64,000 nt of DNA. It comes from Phanerodontia chrysosporium (Eukaryota > Basidiomycota > Agaricomycetes > Polyporales > Phanerochaetaceae). This document shows positions 11,794 through 23,983 of the stretch, piece after piece (within the stretch, counting starts at the first letter, position 1; each line of letters starts with the position of its first letter). The stretch is taken from NCBI GenBank assembly GCA_001910725.1, contig MJGA01000004.1, positions 310,001 through 374,000 on the forward strand, given 5' to 3'. The position numbers and the translations under genes were made by a program. Under the pieces are notes generated by a model. It saw only the letters and a program-made list of their open reading frames with translations. It ran no database searches and was not told where the DNA came from.

Positions 11794-12847
11794 TGTAGCG
11801 TCGTAGTGCGTGAAATGTGAGAAGGGAGAAGCTGAGGATGAGGAGGCTGAGGAGGAGGAGAGAAGCTGTGAGTGCACCTCAAGCTGAGGAATGGTACCAA
11901 ACTGCAAGCATCTTATATCTGTGCTCTGCTTACGCCACCTTGCTCTGGAGCCTCGTCCGCGACGGCAAACGCAGCCCGCGCGAGCTCGGAAAGTATCGCG
12001 AGAGATTACAGAGCAATGTCACCTGCACAGACCCGCGCCCGCCCTATGCCGACGTACCGAGCGGATCTGCCTATGCACCGCCGGCGTTACTGCGCCTTCC
12101 ATGAGATGCATATCAGTGACGGTCTGCGGCACGCGCATGATCTTCAGGTAGATGCAGTTTGTGTTTCGCACCAGCTCCTCCTCGAGAGGGGCAATCGCGC
12201 AGCATCCAGTTGGTCATGCACGGGTTTGTCCACGAAGACAGGATGCGTCTGGCATGACGTGCCAGCTGGAGCCGGTGAACTGAGATAGCCTAGCAGCAGA
12301 GAGGTCAGCCTCGCACCGCCTGGGGTCGCCGACGACGTGTCCGACTTACTCTAGGGCTCAGGTGTCAGTGTGTCGGGCATAACGGGGCAGGGCGGTGACA
12401 GTGCCCGAATCGCCGGAGGCGGGAGCGCAGAGGCGCTGCGCTATGTCCTTTCTCGCGCAACTCGGGCTCGTCCTGCATAGACGGGGAGCACAGACGAGGC
12501 ACCGGCTGGTCAGGCAGGAAGTCCAAACCTTGAAGTGCCTGGACGTGCCGTGCATTCATGAGAGGCTTCGCGCGGCGAGCTTGCCCCGCTCGCGTCATCT
12601 GGCTACGGGTATTTGTCCAGGTCAATGATACAGACGTTCCTCATCCGACCCGTATGGGTGCACGAAATGGGCGCATACACAAGCCGGAGTGCACGAAATT
12701 GCACATCCCTGTCGGCAGTAAGGATGTCCATCAGCGACTTACGCTAGCTGGTGCGAGTATATGCGTTTGTCGAACATCTGGGGCGATGCACACCGGAGGA
12801 CCCATGGGAAAAGCGGCTGCGTTACGCGAGATCTACCAGACATCGAC
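11794..12847. other. Intergenic with possible decayed minus-strand coding fragments
   Basis: No complete gene. Minus-strand stretches around 12090-12200 (reading ..LVRNTNCIYLKIMRVPQTV..) and 12380-12620 look protein-like but lie in different frames with stops between them and match nothing I recognise. This may be a relic. Confidence 0.3.
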
Positions 12848-13924
12848 CTACTTCCTGTAGGGGACGAAGGCGTTGGTGACGATGGCGCGTATACGACCCT
12901 CATATGCGACCAGGTTTTCGCGCCTCTCAACCTCAAACCGGAGGAGCTTATCCTTGGCGTGGAGCAAAGCATGCAAGTAGGCAAAGAGCAACGCGTCCAG
13001 CGGTGTCGGGTTCCTGTAGTGCGTGTGGAGTCAGACCGACCAACACTGGAAGGACGTTTGAATCGAGGACGCACGCAGAGCCCAATATCCATGTGTCCTC
13101 TCCCAGCCTGTCACTCAAAGCTTTGATTGCCCCTCTGTACTTCTCCTCGATTGCGTGGAGGTCGATACGTTCGCCGTACGCCGGTAGGAGAGATAGCAAG
13201 CCGTCAACGGTGCTGGAGGAGGAATCAGTGACACTGAGAGGGAGCCGCCGGTGAGCAGGGATTTCGAGGAGGGGTCTGGGGAAATCTTCTCCAGAAGGCT
13301 TGTTTCAGCAGGAGAGAACGCGAGCTGAAAGCGCGTCTCGTTGAGTTCGCGTCAATTACGAAGTTGGAGGGCAGAACGCACCAGCGCAGCGTGTACATTC
13401 CCCTCCAGCAGTGCAACCCACGCCCTACTCTCGTCTCGCGCGTCGGGATCCCTGTAGCCCTCGAGCTCGCCGTTCTCCTCGCCGAGACGTCCATTCACCC
13501 ACTCGGGGATGTGGTGCGCAGGCAGGACCTCGCCCTCGCCGTCGTCCTTGACCTTCTTCTCTCTGTCCTCCGACGAGCCGATGAGCGAAGCAGGCACGGT
13601 GTCGAGCGGGACGTGCAGGTTCGGCAGACGGCCGTCGAGCGCGCCCGACACGGACACGTCCCAGCGCACGGCGACCCGCGTCGGCTGGGGTGCCTGCGAA
13701 AAGCGGAGGGCGAGATATGCCTGCCACTTCAGGCACTCGACGTCGCCGCTCAGAACGTCTGGGCTGCCGGGTTCATTGTGGGCTTTCGCGGAGCGTGGAG
13801 GGCGCACCCAGAGTGTCGGGGTTCGGATGGGCTGCGCCTGGTACGGCGAGTATGTCGCCGGGTAGGTGTGCAGCGGAAAATGAGAGAAGACGCTTTTTAC
13901 GGCTGCTGGAATTTCGATGGCCAT
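12848..13924 (-). CDS. Metaxin/Sam37-like mitochondrial outer-membrane import protein
   Basis: Minus strand, start 13924, stop 12848-12850. The N-terminal part has Tom37/metaxin character: a glutathione-transferase-like start (SHFPLHTYPA), LWVRPPRSA and then SGDVECLKWQAYLAL. The last exons carry the family's helical end (LLSLLPAYGERI, LGEDTWILGSA, then TPLDALLFAYLHALLHA). Such proteins belong to the sorting and assembly machinery that inserts beta-barrel proteins in the mitochondrial outer membrane. Splicing is clear at the last intron (GTGCGT..CTACAG, near 12992-13050). Two problems remain: an in-frame TGA near 13355, removable by a 45-nt intron with a GTGCGT donor, and a one-base frame mismatch near 13225-13250 that no obvious intron explains. 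The gene may be broken or the sequence may lack one base. Confidence 0.7.
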
Positions 13925-14500
13925 GGTGAAGAGCTCTGGCGATTTGGAATCTTGGGCGGACAGAGGCGGGACGTCAGTCGCGGACGAGGACGCGAATCAA
14001 CGGAACGTAGATGCCACGTGGGCGCGGATCACTTTGAATGGCGGGATGGGCGCTCCGCCGCCCGCCCGTTCGCGCATCTCCAAGTTCAACTTCGCGGACC
14101 AAGTACCTGTCATTCAACCAGCCGTTCACCTCGAAGTCAAGCTTGCCGAACAATTGACGATGGTGGATATTATGAAGTTACTTGGTCAACTCAGCTTTGA
14201 GCATCGTCTAGTCTGGTCGACGTCCGAGAGGTTCTCCAGAGCGGCGGTCGAGGCTGCGTCCCTTTGCTCGGCCTGCGGTCTCGGCAAGTCTGCGTTCATC
14301 CGTCCACCAGTCATCCGACCTGCTCAGCTGCTGTTGGAAGTGGATATTCCTTGCACGTTATGACGCTCTCACGAGCAGCTGAAATCGTCGTGTGATCATC
14401 CCAGCTCCTATTCAATTCAGCGTTGGGCTATATAACCTCCACCTGCGTCAAGATTGCCCTCCTCTCACCCTCAATTTTCTGCCACCGACGACCACCGAGG
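13925..14500. other. Intergenic between divergent genes
   Basis: A plus-strand open frame at 13917-14363 overlaps the metaxin start and has no domain; I treat it as chance. TATATAA at 14429-14435 precedes the small gene at 14501. Confidence 0.45.
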
Positions 14501-14769
14501 ATGCAACAACCGCAGCGTCCGCCTGACCAAACACCTCGTACATCGACCGAGAGTCCACCATCACTGAAGACTCAAGTCCCCCCGCCGCGCGCCCGAGCTG
14601 GCAGCGCTAGTTTCGGACAGAGAGCACTCTACGAGACTCTACCGATACCCGTATCCCAGTCGACCCATGTCTGGCCTTGGGAATCCCCTGAGAAGCCTAC
14701 ATCTCGCAGTGAGTCGTCTCCTCCCGTTTGTGGTTGCTGCTCTAACCGTGTTATTCTCTAGGCCCTTAA
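14501..14769 (+). CDS. Small Pro/Ser-rich protein, unknown
   Basis: Two exons, 14501-14708 and 14762-14769, would give 71 aa. The intron is GTGAGT..TCTAG. Support comes from a TATA box (TATATAA, 14429-14435) 66 bases before the ATG and from correct splicing. The protein is hydrophilic (QRPPDQTPRTSTESPP, ALYETLPIPVSQ) with no domain. The gene could be longer: short open stretches that look like coiled coil lie at about 15035-15095 and 15145-15193 in compatible splice settings (LRDELDVMRRTP, IIKLQDQHE). I cannot chain them with confidence. Confidence 0.4.
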
Positions 14770-16089
14770 GGCGACCAGTAGCCCCTAACTAAGATTGCCA
14801 TCCGCCCATGTAAGTCCACCGTATCTCAGTCATCTTCACACTTCGCCCGTTGCCCATCATCCGTCGGTTTCATGATTAGCCCGAATTCTCTCGTAGAACG
14901 TCAACCCCCCCCCCGTGATCACCATTTCATGTAGTATTCCTCATTATGATCTTAACCTTCTCGCGTGTTAGTAATGGAGGTACTCAATCCGTTTCGTAGT
15001 CACTCCCCTGCAACTCGGCACTGCTGATGAAGGATTCAACGCGAGCTGAGAGACGAACTGGATGTTATGCGTCGTACGCCGATACAATATCTCAGTATGT
15101 TCAGTTGTAAGCCCTCAGGAACCTGGTCTAACACATTGCGCCTAGCCAGCGATTCGACGTCTCGATAATCAAGCTACAAGACCAGCACGAGTGATTTACA
15201 CTGAGTCGATGAGTAAGTGGCGATTGCCCTGAGACTTCCCTTCATCCATATCGTGTGATTATTTGTCCAACCAGTTCTAAGTATGTGACCCCGTGCGTGA
15301 TCACAACCTTTACGTCCATGCTGACGTTCTTCCCATGCCTTGATATTCTCATCGTGGATCGAGTGCTAATCCCCCTTACACGCAGACCTCCGGACGTTAC
15401 GCCGCTGCCATCGCTCCTCCGTAAAGATGCGCGAACGAAACCCGACGGAAGCACAGGAGTGCGCCGGTCCCGTTTCCTTCTCTGCGCTGACATACTCTGC
15501 ACTAGTGCGACTCCCACTCTCGTCGAAGTCCACACACGCACCTCGAACGCTCGAACGCAACCACCAGGCCGCGCGCCTGTCTCGCACCCGAAAGCGACGA
15601 GCACCCGCCGAGTCTGCTCCACGCAGCGCTCGCGCGTATCCGACGTTCACCCAGACCGCGTTCTGGGTCCGTGCTCCGCGAGCACCGCCGTCCCGCGGAC
15701 GTTTGCAAGCGACAGCGCCGCGCCGCCGAGGCATGCTCAGCGAGCTCTCGCGGCCCGCTGTCCGCCTGGCCCGCGCGCCAGGTCTCCGCATGCTCAGCGA
15801 GCAACGCCCCGTCCCGCGGACGGCGCAGAGCGATGGCACCCCGTCGAGTAAGCTCAGCGAGCGCTCGCATGGAACGCTGTCTTCTGCTCAGCGAGCATCT
15901 TCTACCGTGGCTCAAGTGATGCGCACGCGACTAATCACTGTCACGAGACGAAGGACACCGAGAATGGACGGATATATTGAAGTTCCCAGCTGTTTGAGGG
16001 GCGAGTTGCATGGGCGAACAACAAAAAATGACACTGTGATGCGCGCATATGCTATCCAGTGCAAAATACATTGCTGAAAAGAAACTTAT
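14770..16089. other. Accessory region with GC-rich repeat-bearing segment
   Basis: Left half has short possible exons only. From 15430 to 15920 the DNA is GC-rich and open in several frames on both strands, which usually reflects composition, not genes. It contains four copies of an 11-base word (separate entry). No gene is called. Confidence 0.4.
15735..15896 (+). repeat. Four direct copies of GCTCAGCGAGC
   Basis: Exact copies start at 15735, 15792, 15852 and 15886. The first two intervals are 57 and 60 bases. Flanking bases are only loosely similar, so these are short interspersed direct repeats and not a classical minisatellite. Confidence 0.6.
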
Positions 16090-17128
16090 TTACGTGCCTG
16101 CCACTGACGTGATTCCGAAATATACGGGTAATGATGCCCAGGTATCCAGCCTCGCCGCCTGCATGCGATGGATATTTTAGCTTTGCAGTGTAGGCAGATG
16201 TCACATTGTGCGCTGACTGAAACGCGGAGCAGTTGCGCCAACTTGAGATAATCCCATTGCTCTCGCAAGGATGGCGCATCGTCTCCGCGCAGCAGCTTGC
16301 CGATAATTGCGACTTCGCATGATCGCAAGTAGCAGCTTGCTTCACCGTATGGCATTTCATCTGCCCAAGTTGCCCATGAATCTCGATCGCAGTTGATCTC
16401 TTCCGCGGATGATATTGAGCAGAATTTCGTGATCTGCAAGCTCCCAGCGCGCCACGTTGGCCTGCGGAGATGCAGCAGTTTCGGCTTTGTAGCTTTGCAC
16501 AGCCAGCATGTAGTATGCTGCAGGTAGGATGGTGGTGGTCAACCCGAACTCTCTGCCAAACCTGATGGCGGAGACGGGCTCGGGAACGTCCTGTACCTTC
16601 TCTGGAAAGCACAGCTGTGCCATCCAGAGAGGATATTGGATATCCCACACCTCCAGGCTCTGCGGCCACTGCGCTTCGACGTGCTCGATTGTGATATCTG
16701 CGACGTCGTCCACCCCGTACTTCTTCGCTGCTCTGACTAGACCAGCGAGCTCTATCGCAGTCCGGGAGGGGGGTGTATGCTTCAACTTGCGGGTGAGCGA
16801 ACTACAAGTTAAGTGCGGGGTGGGTTCGCATGTCAGCGCGTGTGTACTATGAAGGTGTGGCGCACCTTGGAATATAGATGGATTCGAGCAGTGCTGCAAT
16901 GTCCTCAGCAGCATCGGGCATTACGACAACCTCGTCACGAGCCCCGCCGAGGGCCAGCATGTCGCGAAACACTGGCGACACACGGCGGAGCTGCGCCTGA
17001 TACACCCGGAACAGCTGGCGAGACCCGTCGCACGTCTCTGCAGAAAGCTCCAGATCCCCATCTTCAAAGTAAAGAAACGGATGCTGGTGTGGCTTGCCAG
17101 TGTTGGTGTCCGTGAGTTGTGAGTCCAT
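16090..17128 (-). pseudogene. BTB/POZ-domain gene, frame-disrupted (copy 2)
   Basis: Minus strand, ATG at 17128. The BTB half is well preserved: LYFEDGDLELSAET, then QLFRVYQAQLRRVSPVF and ALLESIYIP. The intron after the BTB fold (GTGCGC..TTGTAG) sits at the same serine codon as in the other copies. The second exon reads IELAGLVRAAKKYGVDDVADI and later WELADHEILLNIIRGRD. The frame is then lost near 16370-16400 by one base. It resumes as REQWDYLKLAQLLR and changes again near 16165, where one extra A seems present, before a C-terminal DTWASLPVYFGI that aligns with HIWQKLPEYFDC of the intact copy. Two frame breaks suggest a pseudogene or sequence errors. Confidence 0.7.
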
Positions 17129-17595
17129 GCTATAGCTACGCTACCAGGGCACCAGTCGTTCTCAACTCGGATACAATGTTGCGACAACATGCACTGAACT
17201 CACAAGTGTGTCTTGAATGGCGTTTGCTCGCTGCTATATCGTGACTACTGTTGATACGAGCTAGTCCACGCTGAAGCGTGCCGTGTGTATAGACCCAGCT
17301 GGATATCGAGACGATGACCGAGGTCAACGCATAGTTCATAGATCTCTGGCGCCGAGACACGCAAGCTGAAAGAGCGTGACGCTCGTGAGAACCGCGTCTG
17401 CTGCCCGCCATAGTGAGCAACCGTGATAACATTATTTGGGTTGCGATATTCGCCGGTCAGGCAACTACAATATATCCATCAGTCGTTCGCAAACGGAAGC
17501 ACGCCGTAGGGTGGCCACGATCAGATTCAGGTGGCAAGACAACATCAGGAAACAGGGTCTGGCATTGTAGGCGGGCAGCCGCACGAGAGGGCTAG
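17129..17595. other. Intergenic, left flank of the transposon
   Basis: No gene supported. It should carry the promoter of BTB copy 2. The four bases CTAG at 17592-17595 directly precede the left end of the mobile element. Confidence 0.5.
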
Positions 17596-17609
17596 TAGGC
17601 TTTGTAGGT
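17596..17609 (+). repeat. Left terminal inverted repeat of Plavaka element
   Basis: TAGGCTTTGTAGGT matches the complement of 24288-24301 at 12 of 14 positions. Further TGTAGG words follow within 60 bases (around 17618, 17630 and 17638), forming a subterminal array. Confidence 0.6.
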
Positions 17610-17793
17610 AGGGTCAGTACTTTGTAGGTAGATGTAGGCACTGTAGGCATAAAAGGACTATCGGACCTACAGAGAGATTGCAGTTGTAAATATGCACTGT
17701 AGCCATCGTGTGTTGTCCCTATGCGAGCACCGCGCCTCGACTGACGAAGCGCGCTCAGACTCCAACACTCACGTCCCAGAAAGGTAAGTAAGT

Positions 17794-20700
17794 TCAACAA
17801 CGCATTTGAACGGTATAATACATGACAAGATCAATCCATGTGTTGAGATAAAACTTTCTGCAAGTGTCGAGGACATTCCCTGCAGTCCACCCGCTGCCTA
17901 CTACTTTTGCCCCGAATTTCGGAAGGAGGTGGCATGCCCGCACGAGCTGATCAATACGGATGACCGCCGCCTCCCGTCGTCCACCTCGGCCACGATTATA
18001 AGACCGCGACACTTCATACATGCCAATTGTGTGATCAAAGGCATCAAATGGGGTGAACCATTCGACGTAGGCAAGTGTCTGACAGCCTTGCCTTCCGGGT
18101 ATCTGGAGGTATTCCGGCAGCTCAAAGATGACTCGCACTTGTGCAGCGCGCAATCCTGCAAGAGGCAACCATTAGTCACTAGGAGGATGAGTATAGTGAC
18201 AGCTGGCGCACCATGTAACGTGCCTCGGCTATCCCGACCAAGCCCCTCTTCATCACGAACAAGGGCAGTGTCAAAGATACCATCTCGGCGCACAGACCAC
18301 GTCGGAGCACTTCCAGTTGCTGGAACGGCACGAATCCGGTCGGTTCTAGCCTTGTGCTCGATTTGAGGCATGCTCGGAAGCATTATACGAACTTGGTTGT
18401 ATACTTTGAAGAGGTCGCCGGCATTAGGGAGCATGACCGTGCCACGATACACTGGAGGGTAATTTTGGCGTAGATACTCGGAGAGGCATTCCAGGAAGCG
18501 TGACGCACCATAGTCAGCTTCAATTGAGGCTACCGAGACTGCAGTGCGGCTAGGTGTCTTCGGAACAAGGACCTTGACCGTGAGCAGCGGCGGCAAGGTG
18601 GTGTCTTCTTCATCGTCTTCGGAAACACCCACTAACTCCTCCATCTCATCGTCCACCTCGTCTTCCTTGGGGGTATCTTCACCCAGCTCCCGTACTTTGA
18701 CCGGAACGTCGACTCCTCGCCATGCAAGGTAGGCGTCAAAGCGATGGATTGCCTCCTGCCGGTCGAGCCATGTTGTCATTTGTCGGATGTATGCACGGCG
18801 GTTCAATGCTCGGTACGCATTCTTGGCGTAGTCGATATGGAGGCGTTCGGGAAGCTCCGTGTTGAAGCCGCCGCCACTTCCGAGGCCTTGAATAGACTGG
18901 ATATAGTGCTGAATAGCATGGATCTTCGGAAAATTAAAATCTTCTCGTATGTCGAGCTGAACAAAAACTTGCTTGTGTCGGTGAAATCGCTCTAGAGCGT
19001 CTTGCAAAGCATGTAGTGTCTCGGTTGTCTGGGTGCGGATCTGAGCAAGGTATGTGAAGTCGAGCAGAGCGCGCGCAGCCTGCAAAACCTCCGGTTCAGA
19101 GATCCCTGCAAGTATACCAACCCAGACCTTCTCCATCTCCTTGCACTCAGTTCCCGTCCACTGTGACACGGCTGAGATCCCGTTCTTGAAGTGCCGCAGG
19201 TCACCGTGGCGTGACATTGCACGAAAGCGCTCGTCGATCTCGTTCTTGCCAATGATGGAGGTGCACCAGTCGACCAGGTGCTCCTTGAAGAGCCCCTTGT
19301 GCAGCTGATGAAGGAAGTCAGGAGCGAAGCACTGAAAGATATCCGTGTGAGGGAGATCCTTCCAAAACGGGTGCGTAATAGCACGGAGACCTTTGTCCTT
19401 GAATGCTCGGACTCGCCGGCCGGAGATCTTCTGTTCGATGATTCTGAGTGTGCGCTGTGGTTCGCGGTATTCTATGTCGTCATCTGGGATGAGATCTCCT
19501 GAGATGTCAGGAGGGGCGCGGCAGATTGGACACCAATTCTCCTTGCTGCAAGCAACGAGGCACCGCTCTGGGTGATCGCATACATATGCCGCCAGGATTG
19601 GAAAGACCTTGCGTACCCAGCGGTCGGCACAGACCATGTTGACGCCATTTCGGCCTGCACGGGCGAGGGGTTCAAGGACTAGCCGCATACAGTAGTGAAA
19701 AAGTTGATATGCCACTGATGATCGTGCAGACTCTGACGCAATGCAGTCAAGCTTCGGAACCGGGAGGTAGGCAACAAGAACCATGGCACGGGCAGAGGGC
19801 TTGAGGCGTACCGAGGAGTCGATGTTTCCTATCGTGAGGTAGACAGGCCAAGCCGTGGCATCACCTCGAAAGTTGGTGAGCTTCGTTTTGTCGGACGCGA
19901 GAATCACAGGTGCAACCGTTGCACCAGAGGGGAGCTGCTCCTATTGCACCATGTTAGTCTGATATGACACTGGCGTTGGCAGATATATGCACCTGAAGTT
20001 TCCACCAGATGTCACCAGTCCACATTTCGTCGAAGATGCGGTTCTTGCCCCCCAAATCACTATAAACTCGTTCCGGCGCATATGCAAGGTGTTCGCGAAA
20101 GGCCGGGTTACCCAGCAGTTCGCGCACACACTCGACAGGATCACGCCGCCATAGTTCGACGACTTCTCTGCGTAGCTGGCCATTGACAACGTCGCCAGCT
20201 ATCGTGATGCGCTGTTCGATCCATGGTGCTCCACGGGTTCGTATGCCGTCAATCTTGCGAAGGTAGGCACGCCTGTTCAGATACGACAGCCGTGCGCGTT
20301 TGCGAATCTAAGAGACGTGTACACATAAGCCTACAGTACCTTGAAGCAAATCAAACGTACGTACCAGTGGCAGCTTCAGAAATGTATCTGTGTCATTCTG
20401 GCCGACGCTATTGTTGAGCCACCTCGCCACGGCATATTCGTCTACGTCTTTGAATGGTGCCCATGGATCTTCGTTACGGGCCTGTTCTCGCTGATGAATC
20501 TCCTCGAAAGGTGTGTTCTTCTGTCCCAGTCCGAGGCCAGCAGGCATTGGAAAGGGTTCAACATACCGTGTAGCTGTTGCCGACTGGAAGATGTGATGTG
20601 ATGCGCCTTCAGGTTGAACGTCGTCCGAGGAATCGTTGATCGGGACAGAAGAGGGAGGTGGGGCGATCTCTACCTCGACATCTTCAGAAGGTCCTTGCAC

Positions 20701-20889
20701 TCCAGGCGCCCCTGTACTCTCATCCCTGAGACCCTCTTCTTGAGATGGTGCACTGCCGCACCCGGCTGATCGAGCTACGAAAGCACTGAATCGCTGCTTC
20801 CATGCTTCATAGCAGCGGGACTGCTTCGTGTGCTTACGCAGGCCTTCAGAAGTCGGAAGTGTTTGGCCGCAGCTGGTACACGTAGGCAT
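17794..20889 (-). CDS. Plavaka transposase
   Basis: Four exons on the minus strand (20365-20889, 19993-20307, 18212-19940, 17794-18155) splice in frame to 976 aa with no internal stop. The N-terminus carries a zinc-finger-like CTSCGQTLPTSEGLRKHTK..C. The core has the hallmarks of this fungal transposase family: FDEMWTGDIWWKLQ, then ILASDKTKLTNFRGD, WPVYLTIGNID, HTDIFQCFAPDFLHQLHKG and QWTGTECKEMEK. The C-terminal domain includes LAYVEWFTPF. An acidic run (DEVDDEMEELVG) lies near the end of the core. These are cut-and-paste enzymes with an RNase-H-like fold. Introns are 57, 52 and 56 bases with canonical borders. The intact frame suggests a recent or still functional copy. The ATG at 20889 is chosen because the zinc finger follows directly. 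Confidence 0.9.
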
Positions 20890-21635
20890 CTGAAGGATAA
20901 AAACTGAGTAGTCATAGCCTGAGTGTGCCAAATTACCAGCGGCTCTCTGAACTCGCAGTGGAGTAATATTCTCGAATTTTCGTCATCTTGCACGCAGGAG
21001 AGAGGTGGAGAAAAGCACATCTATTATGGGGCTATGTAGACACAATATTTCCATGTTAACTACCACACCTACAAGAGAGGTCAGTGTGCGATTCCTGGGG
21101 CGAACACGTGAACTCACCATCACATCCTCCACTGTCAACCTTCTACTGCTCATATGACTCTCACGGACGTGCGCATTGGTCCCAGAAACTTGTTGCCCTG
21201 AGGCGACTGCAGCCATGATGCACCGTTTGATGCAAATACTCATGTCTGCAGAGAGCTTGTCAGTGCCATGTGGGACGACTCGGAGGGCGGCTGGTGACGG
21301 AAGCCTGAAGCGGATGTAGTTGAGTGGGCCATTTGAGGATAGCCAATAGTCACATACAAAAGTACAGATGGGATAGGGAGTCTGTCGTCACAGAGAAGGG
21401 AACGGCGTGCGCGTGCAGTGGCAGCAAAGACAAAGGGCAAGAGAGAGACACGAAGCGCGTGTGTTCGGCCCTCGAGCGAGTGGGGTTAGGGCTATGACGT
21501 AGTTCTTGGAAGCGCCACACTTGGTTTCGAGAGCCTTCGTCAACACTCACCAGAATACAGCCATGCTCCCTTCTCAATTCTTTCCGAGCCATCCCACACC
21601 TGTCAAACTAGCTCTCGGCACATTTCAGCACGGCC

Positions 21636-23983
21636 ATGGCATCAACGCATAGTTCTCGCACAAGAATAACTCGAAATGCAGCGATCGCAAGTCCTTCTCG
21701 CCGGCGTACAAGCACCCGAGTATCCAGGCCTACTGAGAAAGTAAAAGCCAGGCGTAAGTTTACCTACAATCTAGCCATTGAAACATTACTGACGAGAACC
21801 TTGTGGTGAGTAGAGCAAGATGAGGAAGCTAAACAAATGGAAGCATACCGCCGGAGGAGGAGACAACAGCTTCGGGCATTCCAAGCAGAGGAAGAGGCAC
21901 GAGATTTCCGTGGACGGCCAGGTACGTCTGTAAGGTCTGTATGTGCGATATACACCGCACCGTGCGCTTATGTCAACTTCACCAGATTCTGATATCGAGT
22001 CAGAAGACCTCGAGTACACGGCCCCTTTGCAGAACGGCGTGCCATTGGTAGGTGACCGATCTTCTGATCTATCACGATACCACGAATTATCTCCATTAGT
22101 TCTCTGTAGAAACCGTCCCTTCACACACGAAGGCAGTGTCATCGAGTCGGCGCCATGACACCGAACGTATCTCACCAAGGCCGCAGACTTGCCGGGCAGA
22201 TCAGATGCGTCGTGAACAGAACACGCAGCGGGCTCGAGAACGATCAAATTCTGGCTCACCTGCCGAACACGAGGTGCGTGGTGAGGCATGCTATATGCGG
22301 TATGCCACTAATGTCACGAACAGCAGCATCACCAGCTCATTGCCCGCTCCAGCTACGTCCCTCCGCCAGTCACCATGCGGCATTCTACTGGTACGCACAT
22401 TCATATCAGTATGTGTCCCTGCGTTGAACTCTCCGCAGGGTTCGAACTGCCAGCACGACACTCTGTTTCCCCTGCATCGGGAGGCAGCCAGCCCGTCCCC
22501 AACTCAGAGCGAACTCGGTATGTTCCTTGTCAATGAGTGCGGCAGCTTCAGCTCTAACTTGATGTCTAGGTGAATTTTCCAGAGGCGGTGTGCAGAAGGA
22601 ACTCACTGAGGAGTCCATGCCCAACACGCCTCTACACCGACACGCAAACTTCCACGGCCGTGTACAACGCCGTATCGAAAGCCCTGAGCCTGAGGGTCCA
22701 AACAGATCCGAGGACGACTCCTACAGCCACCACAACAGCCCCGAGCCTCAGGACTCAACTCAGCCTGAGGCCGCCGAGCCCTATGCCGACGCAGAGGCGA
22801 CATCAGTCCATAATCCCCGCTCTGGCCATCGCTGCCCCGGTTCATGGTCTCGCAGTCATTCACCCACTCCAAGCACTCCTAAGCGTCACCGGAAGAACGA
22901 GGGCGGAAGCGGAAGCCGGGGCCGTCTATGTGCGCGAGACCTTGAGTGTCTGGCTCGTGCTGTCCTCAAAATTGCAATTCGGCACTACCGATGTCAGCTA
23001 AGTACCGTCAATCCATGGCCTGATGACCTTGATGAACAGGAGATGGCCCTCGACTGCTGGCGCCGGGCATGCAATGAAAAGGGCGTAGAGCTAGAGTTCA
23101 CCGAGGAGACACTCATCCTGGTACAGTCAACCTCCTCTTATCAAATCACCAAGTACTGATTGCCCCTCCAGATTACCCGACGGGGCTCACAATTGCGCGG
23201 CGAACTCAAGACCAAGATGCGCCCTATTATCAAGACACTCTTCAAGCTCGAGGCGCCATCAACACGGGAGGAGCGCGTACAACTCTGAACGTATGTCGCG
23301 CAGTTGAAAGATCACGCCCTATACATTTACAAGGCAAGCACCCTCGTTTCACGTTAGTGTTGTTGATCTAGCACTCAGCACCCACATCAGGACCCTGACA
23401 GCCGACAGGGCGCGTATGAACACCCGTTCATACAGAAGACCATCAACGCGATGTGGTTCGCAAACGCCAAGGACGAGGGCGTCATCTGCGCTAACTACTT
23501 CATGCCAGGTGTTCCGCTCATAACTATTGCCCTCATTACTACAGTGGTGCGTCTTCGAGCCCTTACCTGGTGCTTCGTGTACTGATAGATCGCTTCTGAT
23601 AGGCTGAAAACATCTTCGACGAGTGGCAGACCGGTAAGCATGTCACCCGAGACTTCAAGCAGAAAGACTATGAGGCTCGGTTCGAGGCTCACCGCGATGG
23701 TCTGAAGAGCTTCCATAAGTGGACGGCGCGCTTTGGAGCCCTTGCCACCATCCAGAAAGAACTTCTTCGAAAGGCACGGTACGTTCATGTCGCAGCGTCT
23801 GGCAGTCATAGTGGACTAACCACGAAAAGCGAACATGCGGGCGCAGCCAAAGACGACCAAAATCCCCATAAACCCATCTTCGATGACGATGCACTGGCCG
23901 CAAGTGAACGGGAGTGGGCTGCTCGTGTGCAGGCGGCTGGGGCCGAATGGCACGATGACGGGCAAGGCGGTCCTTGTCATTGA
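21636..23983 (+). pseudogene. DUF6532-type gene carried by the Plavaka element, premature stop
   Basis: This multi-exon gene runs from ATG 21636, opposite in direction to the transposase. Early exons encode a basic Arg/Ser-rich start and a coiled segment (DEEAKQMEAYRRRRRQQ). Then comes a low-complexity Ser/Pro/Glu region. The conserved half reads ALDCWRRACNEKGVELEF, GAYEHPFIQKTINAMWFAN, IALITTVAENIFDEW and FHKWTARFGALATIQ, the pattern of DUF6532 proteins, which are abundant in Agaricomycetes. Introns near 23118-23171 and 23335-23391 are canonical. An in-frame TGA at 23286-23288 (..RVQL, stop, TYVAQLKDHALYIYK) interrupts the domain, most simply a CGA-to-TGA change. The frame is otherwise open to a stop at 23981-23983. 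Its role in transposition is unknown. Confidence 0.65.

Noticed and set aside
13917..14363. 148-aa plus-strand frame overlapping the metaxin start
   Set aside because: Both frames start at the self-complementary ATGGCCAT. The metaxin frame is supported by family motifs; this one is not.
15366..15915. Long overlapping open frames on both strands
   Set aside because: GC-rich DNA is open in several frames at once. None has a domain, clear splice structure or promoter, so no gene is called.
22436..22450. tRNA B-box-like GGTTCGAAC
   Set aside because: It lies in the transposon-borne gene. No matching A box or acceptor stem was found at the right distance.
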